Below, piece by piece: positions 1 through 8,130 of a stretch of DNA of 64,000 nucleotides. The stretch's first letter is position 1, and every line of letters starts with the position of its first letter. The notes beneath the pieces were generated by a model. It was not told the origin of the DNA, did not search any database, and saw nothing but the letters and a program-made list of their open reading frames with translations. Origin of the DNA: Streptacidiphilus jiangxiensis (GTDB taxonomy: Bacteria; Actinomycetota; Actinomycetes; Streptomycetales; Streptomycetaceae); the NCBI RefSeq assembly GCF_900109465.1, contig NZ_FOAZ01000003.1:124001-188000 (forward strand). The letters run 5' to 3'. Both the position numbers and the translations under genes were made by a program.

Positions 1-624
1 GTCGGACTCGTGCTGGTCGCCCTGCCGGCGGCCGCGCTGGCCGGCCGGGAACGCGGTCTGCCCGCCATCGCGGGCGGCCTCGCCGTGGGCGAGCTCGGAC
101 TGCACACGCTGTTCCACCTCACCGTGCCCGCCGGCTCCACCGGCATGGCCGGGATGCCGGGCATGGCGGCCGGTTCCACCGACCCGATCGCACGCCTCGC
201 GGCCTCGCTGCTCTGCGGCCCGCTCCCGGCCAACACCTCCGCCTGGCAGATCGTGAGCGACGCGGGCCTCGACCCGCACCGCTACCTGGCCGCCGCGCCG
301 ATGCCCACCGGCAGCTCCCTGTGGGCGGCGCTGGGGCTGACCCCGGCCATGCTCGTGGGCCACCTGCTGGCCGCGCTGGTCGCCGGCTGGTGGCTGCGGC
401 GCGGCGAGGCGGCGCTGTTCCGGCTGCTCGGTCTCGCCCTGGAACCGCTGCGGGTGCTGGTGCGCCAACTCGTCGGCCTGCTCACGGCCGTCCTGGGCGC
501 CGACGCCGAGGCGTCCCGGCCCCGCGTCCCGCGCCGCTCGGACGAGCCGTGGCGCCTGCCCGGCCGCACCCATCTGCGGCACCAGCTGGTCCGGCGCGGC
601 CCGCCGCGCGCTCTCCCGGTCTGA
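1..624 (+). CDS. membrane protein of the copper cluster, 5' end cut off
   Basis: The reading frame is open from the first base, so the gene begins upstream and only its last ~207 codons are here. It encodes several hydrophobic stretches. Between them lies a short His/Met-rich loop (HTLFHL, then GMAGMPGM) of the kind seen in copper-binding extracytoplasmic loops. The C-terminus is basic and looks cytoplasmic. It precedes a run of copper-handling genes in the same direction, so a role in copper binding or transport is a reasonable inference from loop and context. I do not recognise the family, and the true start is outside the window. Confidence 0.6.
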   Translation, partial: VGLVLVALPAAALAGRERGLPAIAGGLAVGELGLHTLFHLTVPAGSTGMAGMPGMAAGSTDPIARLAASLLCGPLPANTSAWQIVSDAGLDPHRYLAAAPMPTGSSLWAALGLTPAMLVGHLLAALVAGWWLRRGEAALFRLLGLALEPLRVLVRQLVGLLTAVLGADAEASRPRVPRRSDEPWRLPGRTHLRHQLVRRGPPRALPV

Positions 625-669
625 CGTCCCCCGCCCACGGCGGCGACGCGGACCCCCTGCCTTCTGCAC

Positions 670-687
670 CGGGCCCCCACGGGCCCG
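670..687 (+). terminator. stem-loop after the first gene
   Basis: A perfect 7-bp inverted repeat (CGGGCCC, loop CCAC, GGGCCCG) lies 46 bases past the stop codon of the upstream gene and ahead of the DUF1775 gene. It has no T tract. It may be a terminator or a processing hairpin. A second weaker repeat (CGCCTG at 711-716, CAGGCG at 727-732) follows. Confidence 0.35.
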
Positions 688-773
688 CTACCCATGCCGT
701 CCGCGCGCGTCGCCTGTCACTCCTGTCAGGCGCGGCGGACCGGCGCACCAGGCTTGAGGAGAGATCCCACACC

Positions 774-1541
774 ATGCGTATGCGTACCGACCTTCGCACC
801 TCCGTCCGTCGTCCGGCCGTCCGCCGACTCGCTGTCCCGGCCGCGCTCGCCGCGGGTGGCGTGCTGCTGCTCGCCGGACCCGCCTCCGCGCACGTCACCG
901 TGCAGCCCGACGCCGCCACCGCCGGCGCCGCGGACCAGGTCTTCGCGTTCCGGGTGCCGAACGAGTCGGACACCGCCTCGACCGTCAAGGTCGACGTCTT
1001 CTTCCCCCCCACCCACCCCATCGCCTCCGCGCTGGTCGGTGCCGTGCCGGGCTGGACCAGCGAGGTGAAGACCACCAAGCTGGCCACCCCGATCCAGACC
1101 GACGACGGCCCGGTCACCGACGCCGTCTCGGAGATCGTCTGGACCGGCGGCAAGATCGCCCCCGGGCAGTACCAGGACTTCACCGTCGACTTCGGGCAGC
1201 TGCCCAAGGACACCAAGCAGCTGGTCTTCAAGACGCTGCAGACCTACTCGGACGGCAGCGTGGTCCGCTGGATCGACGCCCCGGCCACCTCCGGCGGCAC
1301 CGAGCCGCAGCACCCGGCGCCCACGCTGAACCTCACCGCGGCCGGCTCCGACGCGGGTTCCGGAAGCACCGACGCCAAGACGTCGGGCGGCAGCAGCAGC
1401 CAGACCGCGGCGAGCAGCACCGGCAGCGAGAGCGACACCGCGGCGCGCGTGCTCGCCGGCGTCGGCGTGGCCGTGGGCCTGGCCGGCGTCGCCCTGGGCT
1501 TCCTCGGCTGGCGTCGCGGCGGACGCGGCAGCGCCTCCTGA
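774..1541 (+). CDS. YcnI-like DUF1775 copper-binding membrane-anchored protein
   Basis: 255 residues. An N-terminal signal peptide ends at ASA with His40 as the first mature residue. This matches the YcnI/DUF1775 family, which binds Cu(II) through the N-terminal His. The body (about 40-180) is the DUF1775 beta-sandwich, with W and motif DFTVDFGQLP. A Ser/Thr/Gly linker leads to one C-terminal membrane helix (about 225-247) and a basic tail, so the domain sits outside the membrane. The ATG at 774 was chosen because GAGGAGAG lies just upstream and the signal peptide starts there; the frame is open further upstream but carries no signal. It heads the copper gene run with Sco, PCuAC and CopCD. 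Metallochaperone function is inferred from the family. Confidence 0.85.
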   Translation: MRMRTDLRTSVRRPAVRRLAVPAALAAGGVLLLAGPASAHVTVQPDAATAGAADQVFAFRVPNESDTASTVKVDVFFPPTHPIASALVGAVPGWTSEVKTTKLATPIQTDDGPVTDAVSEIVWTGGKIAPGQYQDFTVDFGQLPKDTKQLVFKTLQTYSDGSVVRWIDAPATSGGTEPQHPAPTLNLTAAGSDAGSGSTDAKTSGGSSSQTAASSTGSESDTAARVLAGVGVAVGLAGVALGFLGWRRGGRGSAS

Positions 1542-1617
1542 TCGGCGCCGATCCTCGCTGACCTGCGCTGATCGGCGCTGATCGGCGCTGACCCGCGCAG
1601 GTCCGCGCTGATCGCGC
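1540..1617. repeat. short-period tandem repeat between DUF1775 and sco genes
   Basis: The region begins with a perfect 14-bp palindrome, GATCGGCGCCGATC (1540-1553), overlapping the stop codon. About six imperfect copies of a 10-bp unit near CGCTGATCGG follow, with a strict 10-bp period. Units therefore fall on the same face of the helix. No gene is encoded here; the open frames are artefacts. Confidence 0.6.
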
Positions 1618-1703
1618 CGATCCGCCGGGCACGGCTCCGGTCGTGTCCGGCGGCCCGCCCGCAACGTTCCCTCCTCTTCTTCTCCCCCGGGAAGCCAAAC
1701 CTC

Positions 1704-2381
1704 ATGACCTCCTCCCTCCCGACCCGCCGCTCGCTCCTGCTCGGCGCGCTCGGCGGCGCCGCCGCCCTGCTGCTGACCGCCTGCGGCTCCTCCGGCTCCG
1801 CCACCGGCGCGTCCTCCGCGGACGGCAGCCAGATCACGCCCTCGATGCAGGCCCAGTCCGGCCCGTACCAGGGCGACTCGCTCGGCCGCACCTTCGACAA
1901 GCCCGCCGTCACCCTCACCGACACCAGCGGCAAGCCGTTCGACCTGGTCGCGGGCACCCGCGGCAAGGCCATGCTGCTCTACTTCGGCTACACGCACTGC
2001 CCCGACGTCTGCCCGACGACCATGGGCGACATCGCCGTGGCCGTCAGCAAGCTGCCCAAGGACCAGCAGAGCAAGGTCGACGTCGTCTTCGTCACCACCG
2101 ACCCCGCCCGGGACACCCCGAGCGAGATCCGCACCTGGCTCAACGCGTTCAACCCGAACTTCATCGGGCTCACCGGCGACATCGACACGATCATCGCGGC
2201 GGCCAAGTCCGTCGGCGTCTACGTCGCCGCCCCGGTCAAGGGTCAGGAGCCGGTGCACGGCGCGCAGACGCTCGGCTTCCTGCCCGCCGACGGCAAGGCG
2301 CACGTCCTCTACACCAGCGGCACCACCACGGCCGTCTTCGAGCACGACCTGCCGCTGCTGATCAAGGGCGTGACCCCGTGA
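1704..2381 (+). CDS. sco: Sco1/SenC family copper metallochaperone, lipoprotein
   Basis: 225 residues. It has a twin-arginine-like signal (TRRSLLLG) with lipobox LLLTAC (Cys27), so it is a lipoprotein facing outward. The thioredoxin-like Sco fold carries the copper-binding CPDVC pair at about residues 101-105 and the conserved His in PVHGAQTLGFL at about 184. Sco proteins deliver copper to the CuA site of cytochrome c oxidase, and in Streptomyces also to the extracytoplasmic radical copper oxidase pathway. Its stop codon overlaps the start of the PCuAC gene (GTGA), so the two are translationally coupled. Family length is normal and all metal ligands are present. Confidence 0.93.
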   Translation: MTSSLPTRRSLLLGALGGAAALLLTACGSSGSATGASSADGSQITPSMQAQSGPYQGDSLGRTFDKPAVTLTDTSGKPFDLVAGTRGKAMLLYFGYTHCPDVCPTTMGDIAVAVSKLPKDQQSKVDVVFVTTDPARDTPSEIRTWLNAFNPNFIGLTGDIDTIIAAAKSVGVYVAAPVKGQEPVHGAQTLGFLPADGKAHVLYTSGTTTAVFEHDLPLLIKGVTP

Positions 2382-2851
2382 GGCGCCGCGCCTCGGCGCT
2401 GGCGCTCGCGGCCGCGCTCCCGCTGGTGCTGGCCGGGTGCGGGTCCTCCGGCGGCCACGGCTCCGCCGACGCCGCCACCGGGGGCGCGCGGCTCAGCGTC
2501 ACCGGCGCGTACATACCGCTGCCGTCGATGCCGGACATGGCCGCCGGCTACTTCGTGCTGCACAACGACGGCGACCGGGCCGCCACGCTCACCGGCGTCA
2601 CCAGCCCGGACGCGCGGTCGGTCTCCATGCACCAGAGCACCGCGTCGACCATGGTCGACCTGCCGAACGTCCAGGTGCCCGCGCACGGCACGGTGACCTT
2701 CGCCCGGGACGGTCGGCACCTGATGCTGATGGGGCTGCACCCGGCGCCGAAGCTCGGCGCGCGGATCGAGCTGAACCTGCGCTTCGAGGGCGCCGCACCG
2801 GTTACCGTCCAGGCGACCGTGCAGCCGCTGACGTACCAGCCCGGCCAGTGA
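2378..2851 (+). CDS. PCu(A)C family periplasmic copper chaperone, lipoprotein
   Basis: 157 residues. The GTG start overlaps the sco stop by four bases. The signal ends in lipobox LVLAGC (Cys21). The DUF461/PCuAC domain shows the Met/His ligand pattern: MPDMAAGYFVLHN at about 50-62, then SMHQS, then HLMLMGLH. These proteins hand Cu(I) to Sco and CuA sites, which fits coupling to the gene immediately before. The next gene, copCD, starts 22 bases after the stop, so one transcript is likely. Confidence 0.9.
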   Translation: MRRRASALALAAALPLVLAGCGSSGGHGSADAATGGARLSVTGAYIPLPSMPDMAAGYFVLHNDGDRAATLTGVTSPDARSVSMHQSTASTMVDLPNVQVPAHGTVTFARDGRHLMLMGLHPAPKLGARIELNLRFEGAAPVTVQATVQPLTYQPGQ

Positions 2852-2873
2852 GCAGCGGGAGAGGAAGAACGCC

Positions 2874-4823
2874 GTGAGGAACCGATTCGCACGCCGGACG
2901 GCGGCGCTGCTGGCGCTGCTGGTCGCGCTGCTGCTCGGCGGCGCGGGCGTCGCCTCGGCGCACGCCGCGCTGCTGTCCACCGACCCCGCGCAGGGCAGCG
3001 TCGTGGCCGTGCCGCCGACGGCGGTGACGCTGCGCTTCAGCGAGTCGGTCACACTCGAGCCGGACGCTCTGCGGGTCTTCGACCCGAGCGGCAAGCGGGT
3101 CGACACCGGCACCGCCGGGCACGCGGGCGGCGACGCCTCGACGGCGCAGGTGCGGATCGACGGGAGCGCGGCGGCCGCGCAGGGCACCTACACCGTGGCG
3201 TGGCGGGTGATCTCCGCCGACACCCACCCCGTCGCGGGCGCCTACACCTTCTCCATCGGACGGACCTCGCCCCCGGCCACGCTGACCGGCGTCGCCGGGG
3301 TGGGCGCCGGCAGCGGGCCCACCGCACTGGGCACGCTCTACGGCGTCTCCCGGGCGGTGCAGTACGGGACGGTGGCGCTGCTGATCGGCTCGGTCGCGGC
3401 GGTGCTGCTGTGCTGGCCCGGCGGGCTGCGGCTGCGCGGCGTCCAGCGGCTGATGGTCGCCGGCTGGGCGGGACTGCTGCTCGCGACGCTCGCGGAGCTG
3501 CTGCTGCGCGGGACGTACGAGGCGGGGACGGGGCTCGGCCGGGTCTTCGACCTCTCCCTGCTGCGGCAGGTGCTCGGCGAGAAGCTGGGCGAGCTGTTGG
3601 CGGTGCGGGTGCTGCTGCTGGCCGGCGCCGGGGTGTTCCTGGCGCTGCTGGCCGGGCATGCGGCACCGGCCGGAACCGAAGCCGCGGACGAGAGCGGTGC
3701 TCTCCTCGTGGAGCGGCGTCGCCGTATCGGACTGGGTGTCACCGGAGCACTGCTCGCGATGGCGATCGCCCTGACCTGGCCGCTGGGCGACCACGCCTCC
3801 GTCGGCCTTCAGGTGCCGCTCGCCGTCACCCTCGACACCGTCCACATCCTGGCGATGTCCCTCTGGCTCGGCGGCCTGGCCACGGTCCTGGTCGGCCTGC
3901 GCTCCGCCGACCGCGCCGGCGGCATCGACGTGCGCGCCGTCGGCCGATTCTCGACTCTGGCCTTCTGGTGCGTCGCCGCGCTCACCGCGACCGGCGTCTA
4001 CCAGGCCTGGCGCGGCCTCGGCTCCTGGTCGGCGCTGACCGACACCACCTACGGCCGCCTGCTGCTGGTCAAGATCGGCGCCGTGGTCGTGATCCTGGCC
4101 GCCGCCTTCATCTCCCGCCGCTGGGTCGCCCTGCTCCGCACCAACGCGGCGGAGACGGAGACCTCGGAGGTGCCGGACGAGGTCCTCGCCGAGGTGCCCG
4201 TCGGCGCGAACAGCACCGCCGAGCAGTCCGACGGCGGCGACTCCGCGCACGACACCGAGCGCGCCGCCCAGCTCGCCCGGCAGGCCAAGGCCCGGGCCAA
4301 GGCGAGCGAGCGCAAGGCCCGTGAGGCCGCGCCCGCCCGCGGCATGCTGCTGCGCTCGGTCTCGCTGGAGGCCGTCTTCGCCGTCCTGGTGCTCGCGCTC
4401 ACCACCGCCCTCACCAACTCCCCGCCCGGCCGCGCCGTCGCGGAGCAGCAGGCGGTCGCCACGGCCGCCTCACGCGGGCCCGTCGACGTGACCCTCCCTT
4501 ACGACACCACCGGCACCACCCGCGGCGGCAAGGGCAAGGTCACCATCGACATCGACCCTGCCCGCACCGGCCAGAACAGCCTGCACGCCTACCTCTACGA
4601 CAGCACCGGCAAGCCCGTGGACGTCCCCGAGATCGACATCGCGCTCACGCTCAAGTCGAAGAACCTCGGCCCGCTCGCGGTCAAGCTCGACCACCTCGAC
4701 ATCGGCCACTACGGCGCGGCCGATCTCGAACTGCCGATGCCGGGCGAGTGGACCCTCGCGGTGACCGTCCGCTCCGACGACATCGACGAGGCCACGGTCA
4801 CCGCGCAGATCGCCGTGGGCTGA
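2874..4823 (+). CDS. CopC-CopD fusion copper resistance/import protein with C-terminal YtkA-like domain
   Basis: 649 residues. A signal peptide precedes the CopC domain, whose mature N-terminus begins with the Cu(II)-ligand His (ASAHAALLSTDP) and which carries the second site DTHPVAGAY at about 119-127. About eight hydrophobic helices follow, matching CopD/PcoD (about 150-520), with a charged cytoplasmic loop near 425-490. The last ~130 residues form an extracytoplasmic beta domain like YtkA/FixH. The GTG at 2874 was chosen for GGGAGAGG upstream and for the signal peptide. Fusions of this type occur in Gram-positive bacteria (YcnJ, YobA) and take up copper. It follows the PCuAC gene closely. 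Confidence 0.9.
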   Translation: MRNRFARRTAALLALLVALLLGGAGVASAHAALLSTDPAQGSVVAVPPTAVTLRFSESVTLEPDALRVFDPSGKRVDTGTAGHAGGDASTAQVRIDGSAAAAQGTYTVAWRVISADTHPVAGAYTFSIGRTSPPATLTGVAGVGAGSGPTALGTLYGVSRAVQYGTVALLIGSVAAVLLCWPGGLRLRGVQRLMVAGWAGLLLATLAELLLRGTYEAGTGLGRVFDLSLLRQVLGEKLGELLAVRVLLLAGAGVFLALLAGHAAPAGTEAADESGALLVERRRRIGLGVTGALLAMAIALTWPLGDHASVGLQVPLAVTLDTVHILAMSLWLGGLATVLVGLRSADRAGGIDVRAVGRFSTLAFWCVAALTATGVYQAWRGLGSWSALTDTTYGRLLLVKIGAVVVILAAAFISRRWVALLRTNAAETETSEVPDEVLAEVPVGANSTAEQSDGGDSAHDTERAAQLARQAKARAKASERKAREAAPARGMLLRSVSLEAVFAVLVLALTTALTNSPPGRAVAEQQAVATAASRGPVDVTLPYDTTGTTRGGKGKVTIDIDPARTGQNSLHAYLYDSTGKPVDVPEIDIALTLKSKNLGPLAVKLDHLDIGHYGAADLELPMPGEWTLAVTVRSDDIDEATVTAQIAVG

Positions 4824-4898
4824 CCCGGCGTCACCCCGCCGCACCCCCCGGCACGACCCGGCACCACCAGGCACCACCCGAACGACGAAAGCAGCACG

Positions 4899-6155
4899 AT
4901 GAGCACCGACGCCCCCCGCCCGCCGCTCTCCCGCCGCCGCCTCCTCGGCGCGGCGGGCGCGGGCGGCGCCGCGGGTCTCGCCCTCGGCGCGGGCGGCTAC
5001 GCCCTCGTCGGACAGCGCTCCGCGCCCGCGGCGGCCGCCGCACCCGCGCTGGGCGCCGCGTCCGTCCCGTTCCACGGCCCGCACCAGGCCGGGATCGTCG
5101 AGCCGATGCAGTCCGCCCTCCACGCGACCGCCTTCGACCTCACCCCCGGCACCGGGCGCCCGGGCCTGACCGCGCTGATGAAGCGCTGGTCCGCCGCCGC
5201 GGCGGCGATGGCCGAGGGCCGCACCCCGCCCGGCCTCAGCGACGACCAGGTCGCCCTCGACGCCGGTCCCAGCTCACTGACCGTCACCTTCGGCTTCGGC
5301 GCCCCGGTCTTCGCCAAGGCCGGCCTGACCGCGCAGCAGCCCGACCGGTTGGCACCCCTCCCGGCGTTCCCCGAGGACCGCCTCGACCGCGCCCGCAGCG
5401 ACGGCGACCTGTGGGTGCAGGTCTGCGCCGACGACCCCCTCGTCGCCTTCCACGCCATGCGCACTCTCCAGCGTCTCGCCGCCGGGCAGGCCGCCCCCCG
5501 CTGGCAGATGACCGGCTTCAGCCGCGCCCCCGGCGCGACGGCGCGCCCGATGACGGGCCGCAACCTGATGGGCCAGATCGACGGCACCAACAACCCCAAG
5601 CCGAGCGACGCGGACTTCGCCTCGCGCGTCTTCGTGCCCGCCGCCCCCGCGAGCGGACAGCCGGCGTGGATGGCGGGCGGCAGCTACGCCGTCTTCCGCC
5701 GGATCCGGATGCTGCTCGACACCTGGGACCTGCAGTCGCGGGAGGTGCAGGAACGCACGATCGGTCGCCGCAAGGGCGACGGCGCTCCGCTCTCGGGCGG
5801 CACCGAGACCACGCCCGTGGACCTCGCCAAGCAGAACCCCGACGGCTCCCTCGCCGTCCCCGGCGACGCGCACGTGCGCGTCGCCGCGCCGGCCTCCAAC
5901 CAGGGCGCGGCGATGCTGCGCCGCGGCTACTCGTACCACGACGGCCTCCGCCCCGACGGCTCCCCGGACGCGGGGCTCCTCTTCGTCTGCTTCCAGGCCG
6001 ACCCCCTCACGGGCTTCGTCCCGGTCCAACGCAAGCTCGCCCGCGGCGACGCGCTCTCGCGCTTCGTCGTCCACGAGTCCTCAGGGCTGTACGCCGTCCC
6101 CGGCGGCGCTCCGGCAGGCGGATACGTAGGGCAGGCGCTCCTGGAGAGTGCGTAG
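4899..6155 (+). CDS. dtpA: Tat-exported DyP-type heme peroxidase (DtpA/EfeB family)
   Basis: 418 residues. The N-terminus has a Tat signal (LSRRRLLGAAGAGGAAG). The DyP signature GxxDG appears as GQIDG at about 225, the proximal heme His lies in AHVRV at about 325, and MLRRGYSYHDG follows. DyP peroxidases oxidise dyes and aromatics with H2O2. In Streptomyces this protein, encoded next to sco and the copper chaperones, is needed for maturation of the copper radical oxidase GlxA, which explains its place here. The gene begins 75 bases after copCD. In S. coelicolor, as I recall, it lies next to pheA; here six other genes intervene. Confidence 0.92.
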   Translation: MSTDAPRPPLSRRRLLGAAGAGGAAGLALGAGGYALVGQRSAPAAAAAPALGAASVPFHGPHQAGIVEPMQSALHATAFDLTPGTGRPGLTALMKRWSAAAAAMAEGRTPPGLSDDQVALDAGPSSLTVTFGFGAPVFAKAGLTAQQPDRLAPLPAFPEDRLDRARSDGDLWVQVCADDPLVAFHAMRTLQRLAAGQAAPRWQMTGFSRAPGATARPMTGRNLMGQIDGTNNPKPSDADFASRVFVPAAPASGQPAWMAGGSYAVFRRIRMLLDTWDLQSREVQERTIGRRKGDGAPLSGGTETTPVDLAKQNPDGSLAVPGDAHVRVAAPASNQGAAMLRRGYSYHDGLRPDGSPDAGLLFVCFQADPLTGFVPVQRKLARGDALSRFVVHESSGLYAVPGGAPAGGYVGQALLESA

Positions 6156-6203
6156 GCCCCCAACCGCCCGACTTGGTCCAGGCATCAGCGAGCTGAGGCT
6201 AGG

Positions 6204-6722
6204 TCAAAAACCGGACCCATGCCCGGCAACGCCGAGCAGCAGGCCGAGGAACGTTGAAATCACGAAGACGGCCGATGCGAGCATTCCCCAGCGAATGAGC
6301 CGATACTTGAGTACCGCTATCTGAGACAGGATAAGCAGTTGACTCAAGTCCCGCTCCCCCGCGTCGGTACCGCGAAGAATCTCACCTAGTTCCTGCGCCG
6401 ACAGAATAGATGCGACATCGGCGAAGTAGTGCGCTCGCCCATTGACCGAAAGGCCCGGTCTCGGTGCAACCGCGAGGCCGAGCATGACCAGAGCTGGGAC
6501 CCACGCCGAACAGCCGAACCAGAAGAGGGCAGATGCAAACGCACCAAACGCAGCCGGAGTGACTCCACCCGCACCGGCAGTTGCCACGAGGGCGGCCAGG
6601 GCGGCGACAAGGGCGGAAAGGATGACTCCTGCCTTCTGGTCGGCCTTCGCCATTTCAGTGCGTGTCTCGGCGACGAGTGTGCGCGTCAGCGTCTCGAAAG
6701 GATCAGAGCTTCCCGATGCCAT
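6204..6722 (-). CDS. PycTM-like (DUF5706-type) membrane effector, last gene of the island
   Basis: 172 residues. An amphipathic start (ETRTEMAKADQKAG, 19-32) leads into helix 1 (31-50). Helix 2 follows (63-86), then a soluble loop with HYFADVASI (98-106) and SQIAVLKYRLIRWG (133-146), then helix 3 (147-167). This arrangement, with ETRxExAxADxKA before the first helix and an IAxxKYRxxR element before the last, is that of the PycTM effector domain of Pycsar antiphage systems. I assign it by pattern, not by search. ATG 6722 has AGGGGG upstream; GTG 6779, overlapping the stop of the preceding gene, is the alternative. It is convergent with the peroxidase gene, 48 bases away. Membrane disruption is inferred. 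Confidence 0.7.
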   Translation of the reverse strand: MASGSSDPFETLTRTLVAETRTEMAKADQKAGVILSALVAALAALVATAGAGGVTPAAFGAFASALFWFGCSAWVPALVMLGLAVAPRPGLSVNGRAHYFADVASILSAQELGEILRGTDAGERDLSQLLILSQIAVLKYRLIRWGMLASAVFVISTFLGLLLGVAGHGSGF

Positions 6723-6771
6723 GAGTGGGCCCCCCTGCGGTCGTCGCCTCTGAGCGCGGGTCTTCGAATGC

Positions 6772-8130
6772 TCATCCACCAGAGCCCACTCGCGTCAGCT
6801 CAGCCTCCAGCTCATTGACTGCCCTCGTGACCCTGATGTTCATGGCCGCAATGTGCTCACGACGGCTGGCGTCGAGCTCGGCCTTGCGATGCCGTACCCA
6901 TTGCTCCGTCTCAGCGCGCTCGATCTCCTCACGAGCCATCGCTTTCCGCTCCTCCGTGCGCGTGTGTTCGACATCGATGCGGATCGCACTGTGGCTCCGC
7001 TCCGTCAGGAGGCGGTCGTAACTGGTCGCCCCGCTGAGGAATTTCACCAACACAGGCAAGACGTCGATGACAACGAACAAGAGCCGGATCAACCACACGC
7101 CTATGAAAAGGACGGCATTCCCGTTGGCCAGCGAGTCCAGTGCGCTCATCCGTTCCAGCGCACCGATAGGTCCTTGTGCCGATGCGGCCTCCGCCATTCG
7201 CTGACTGATGAGCCGACTCCGGGAGATCGTGAAGGAGCTCTGCGAGGAGGCCAGGGACCCGGAAAGGGTAGAAATCCGGTTGTTGAGGGTTGTCAGCTGG
7301 GAGGCGTCTGCCGTGATGTCGTGCGTCGCACGGTAGTCATCCGCAACGATGCGCAGGCGCAGGCATTCCGACGAACGCTGCCAAAGCCTCGTTCCCGCGA
7401 TCGGGATCTGCTTCGCACACTCACTGCGAACCTGGTCGTCGATCGAGCTCAGCCGATCCTGCTCCTGCGTAACCTGCCGTTGCAGGACTGCCGCTTGGCT
7501 ACGGAGAGTTGAAAGTTCGCCTTGCTGGCCGCTCGGGGTCGCCGCGAAAGAGAGGAGGTAGCCCCCTGGAGCGCACTCCGAAGGGGCGGAGACGTTGCCT
7601 TGGGAGGGGTCTGGGTTGCACCGCAGCAGTTCGCTGCGTAGATGGTCCAGCGCCTGCTGCCGCCCCTGCTCCACGTTCTGCTCGATCGCAGTCTGGAACA
7701 CGCGAAGAACAAGTGGTTCGGCCACCACGGCGCCGATGAGCAGCGACACCGTCAGGCGAAGCAGCACCGGCGCGACACGACGCCGTGACTGTGCTTGCGG
7801 CGCAATCATCCACCGGTCCAGGAGCAGCACGAAAACTGCCCACAGTACAGCTGGGACAAGGGCGACTATGCTCGCTCGACCCAGCGCCTCGTTGACGAAG
7901 TTCCACATGGAAAACCCGGCAATGGTAGCCGTGCCAACCATGACTGCACCGAGCGCGGTGTGTCGGCTCCGCTCATACCGGACCACACGGAGCAGATCCT
8001 CGTCCACACCTGTCAGGATGCGGAGTCCGCGACCGACATCGAACGGAGCAGGAAGGGCTGCGCTCCAGTTCCTCCCAGCGGGGGCCTGCTTGTGGCTGTG
8101 GATCACACGAACAGGTTCGTCGCCATGCAT
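6772..8130 (-). CDS. DUF4407 coiled-coil membrane protein
   Basis: 452 residues. After a short cytoplasmic region with GVDEDLLRVVRYERSR come three membrane helices (about 59-80, 86-105 and 125-146, the last with GAVVAEPLVLRVF). A long, mostly helical region (150-335) with a cysteine pair near 165-185 follows. A fourth helix (about 338-368) and a charged coiled-coil tail rich in Arg/Glu end the protein. This is the DUF4407 plan; the biochemical role of the family is unknown to me. The ATG shares one base with the stop of the SPFH gene (TAATG), so the pair is translationally coupled and probably interacts. The stop codon lies 50 bases from the PycTM-like start. Confidence 0.75.
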   Translation of the reverse strand: MHGDEPVRVIHSHKQAPAGRNWSAALPAPFDVGRGLRILTGVDEDLLRVVRYERSRHTALGAVMVGTATIAGFSMWNFVNEALGRASIVALVPAVLWAVFVLLLDRWMIAPQAQSRRRVAPVLLRLTVSLLIGAVVAEPLVLRVFQTAIEQNVEQGRQQALDHLRSELLRCNPDPSQGNVSAPSECAPGGYLLSFAATPSGQQGELSTLRSQAAVLQRQVTQEQDRLSSIDDQVRSECAKQIPIAGTRLWQRSSECLRLRIVADDYRATHDITADASQLTTLNNRISTLSGSLASSQSSFTISRSRLISQRMAEAASAQGPIGALERMSALDSLANGNAVLFIGVWLIRLLFVVIDVLPVLVKFLSGATSYDRLLTERSHSAIRIDVEHTRTEERKAMAREEIERAETEQWVRHRKAELDASRREHIAAMNIRVTRAVNELEAELTRVGSGG

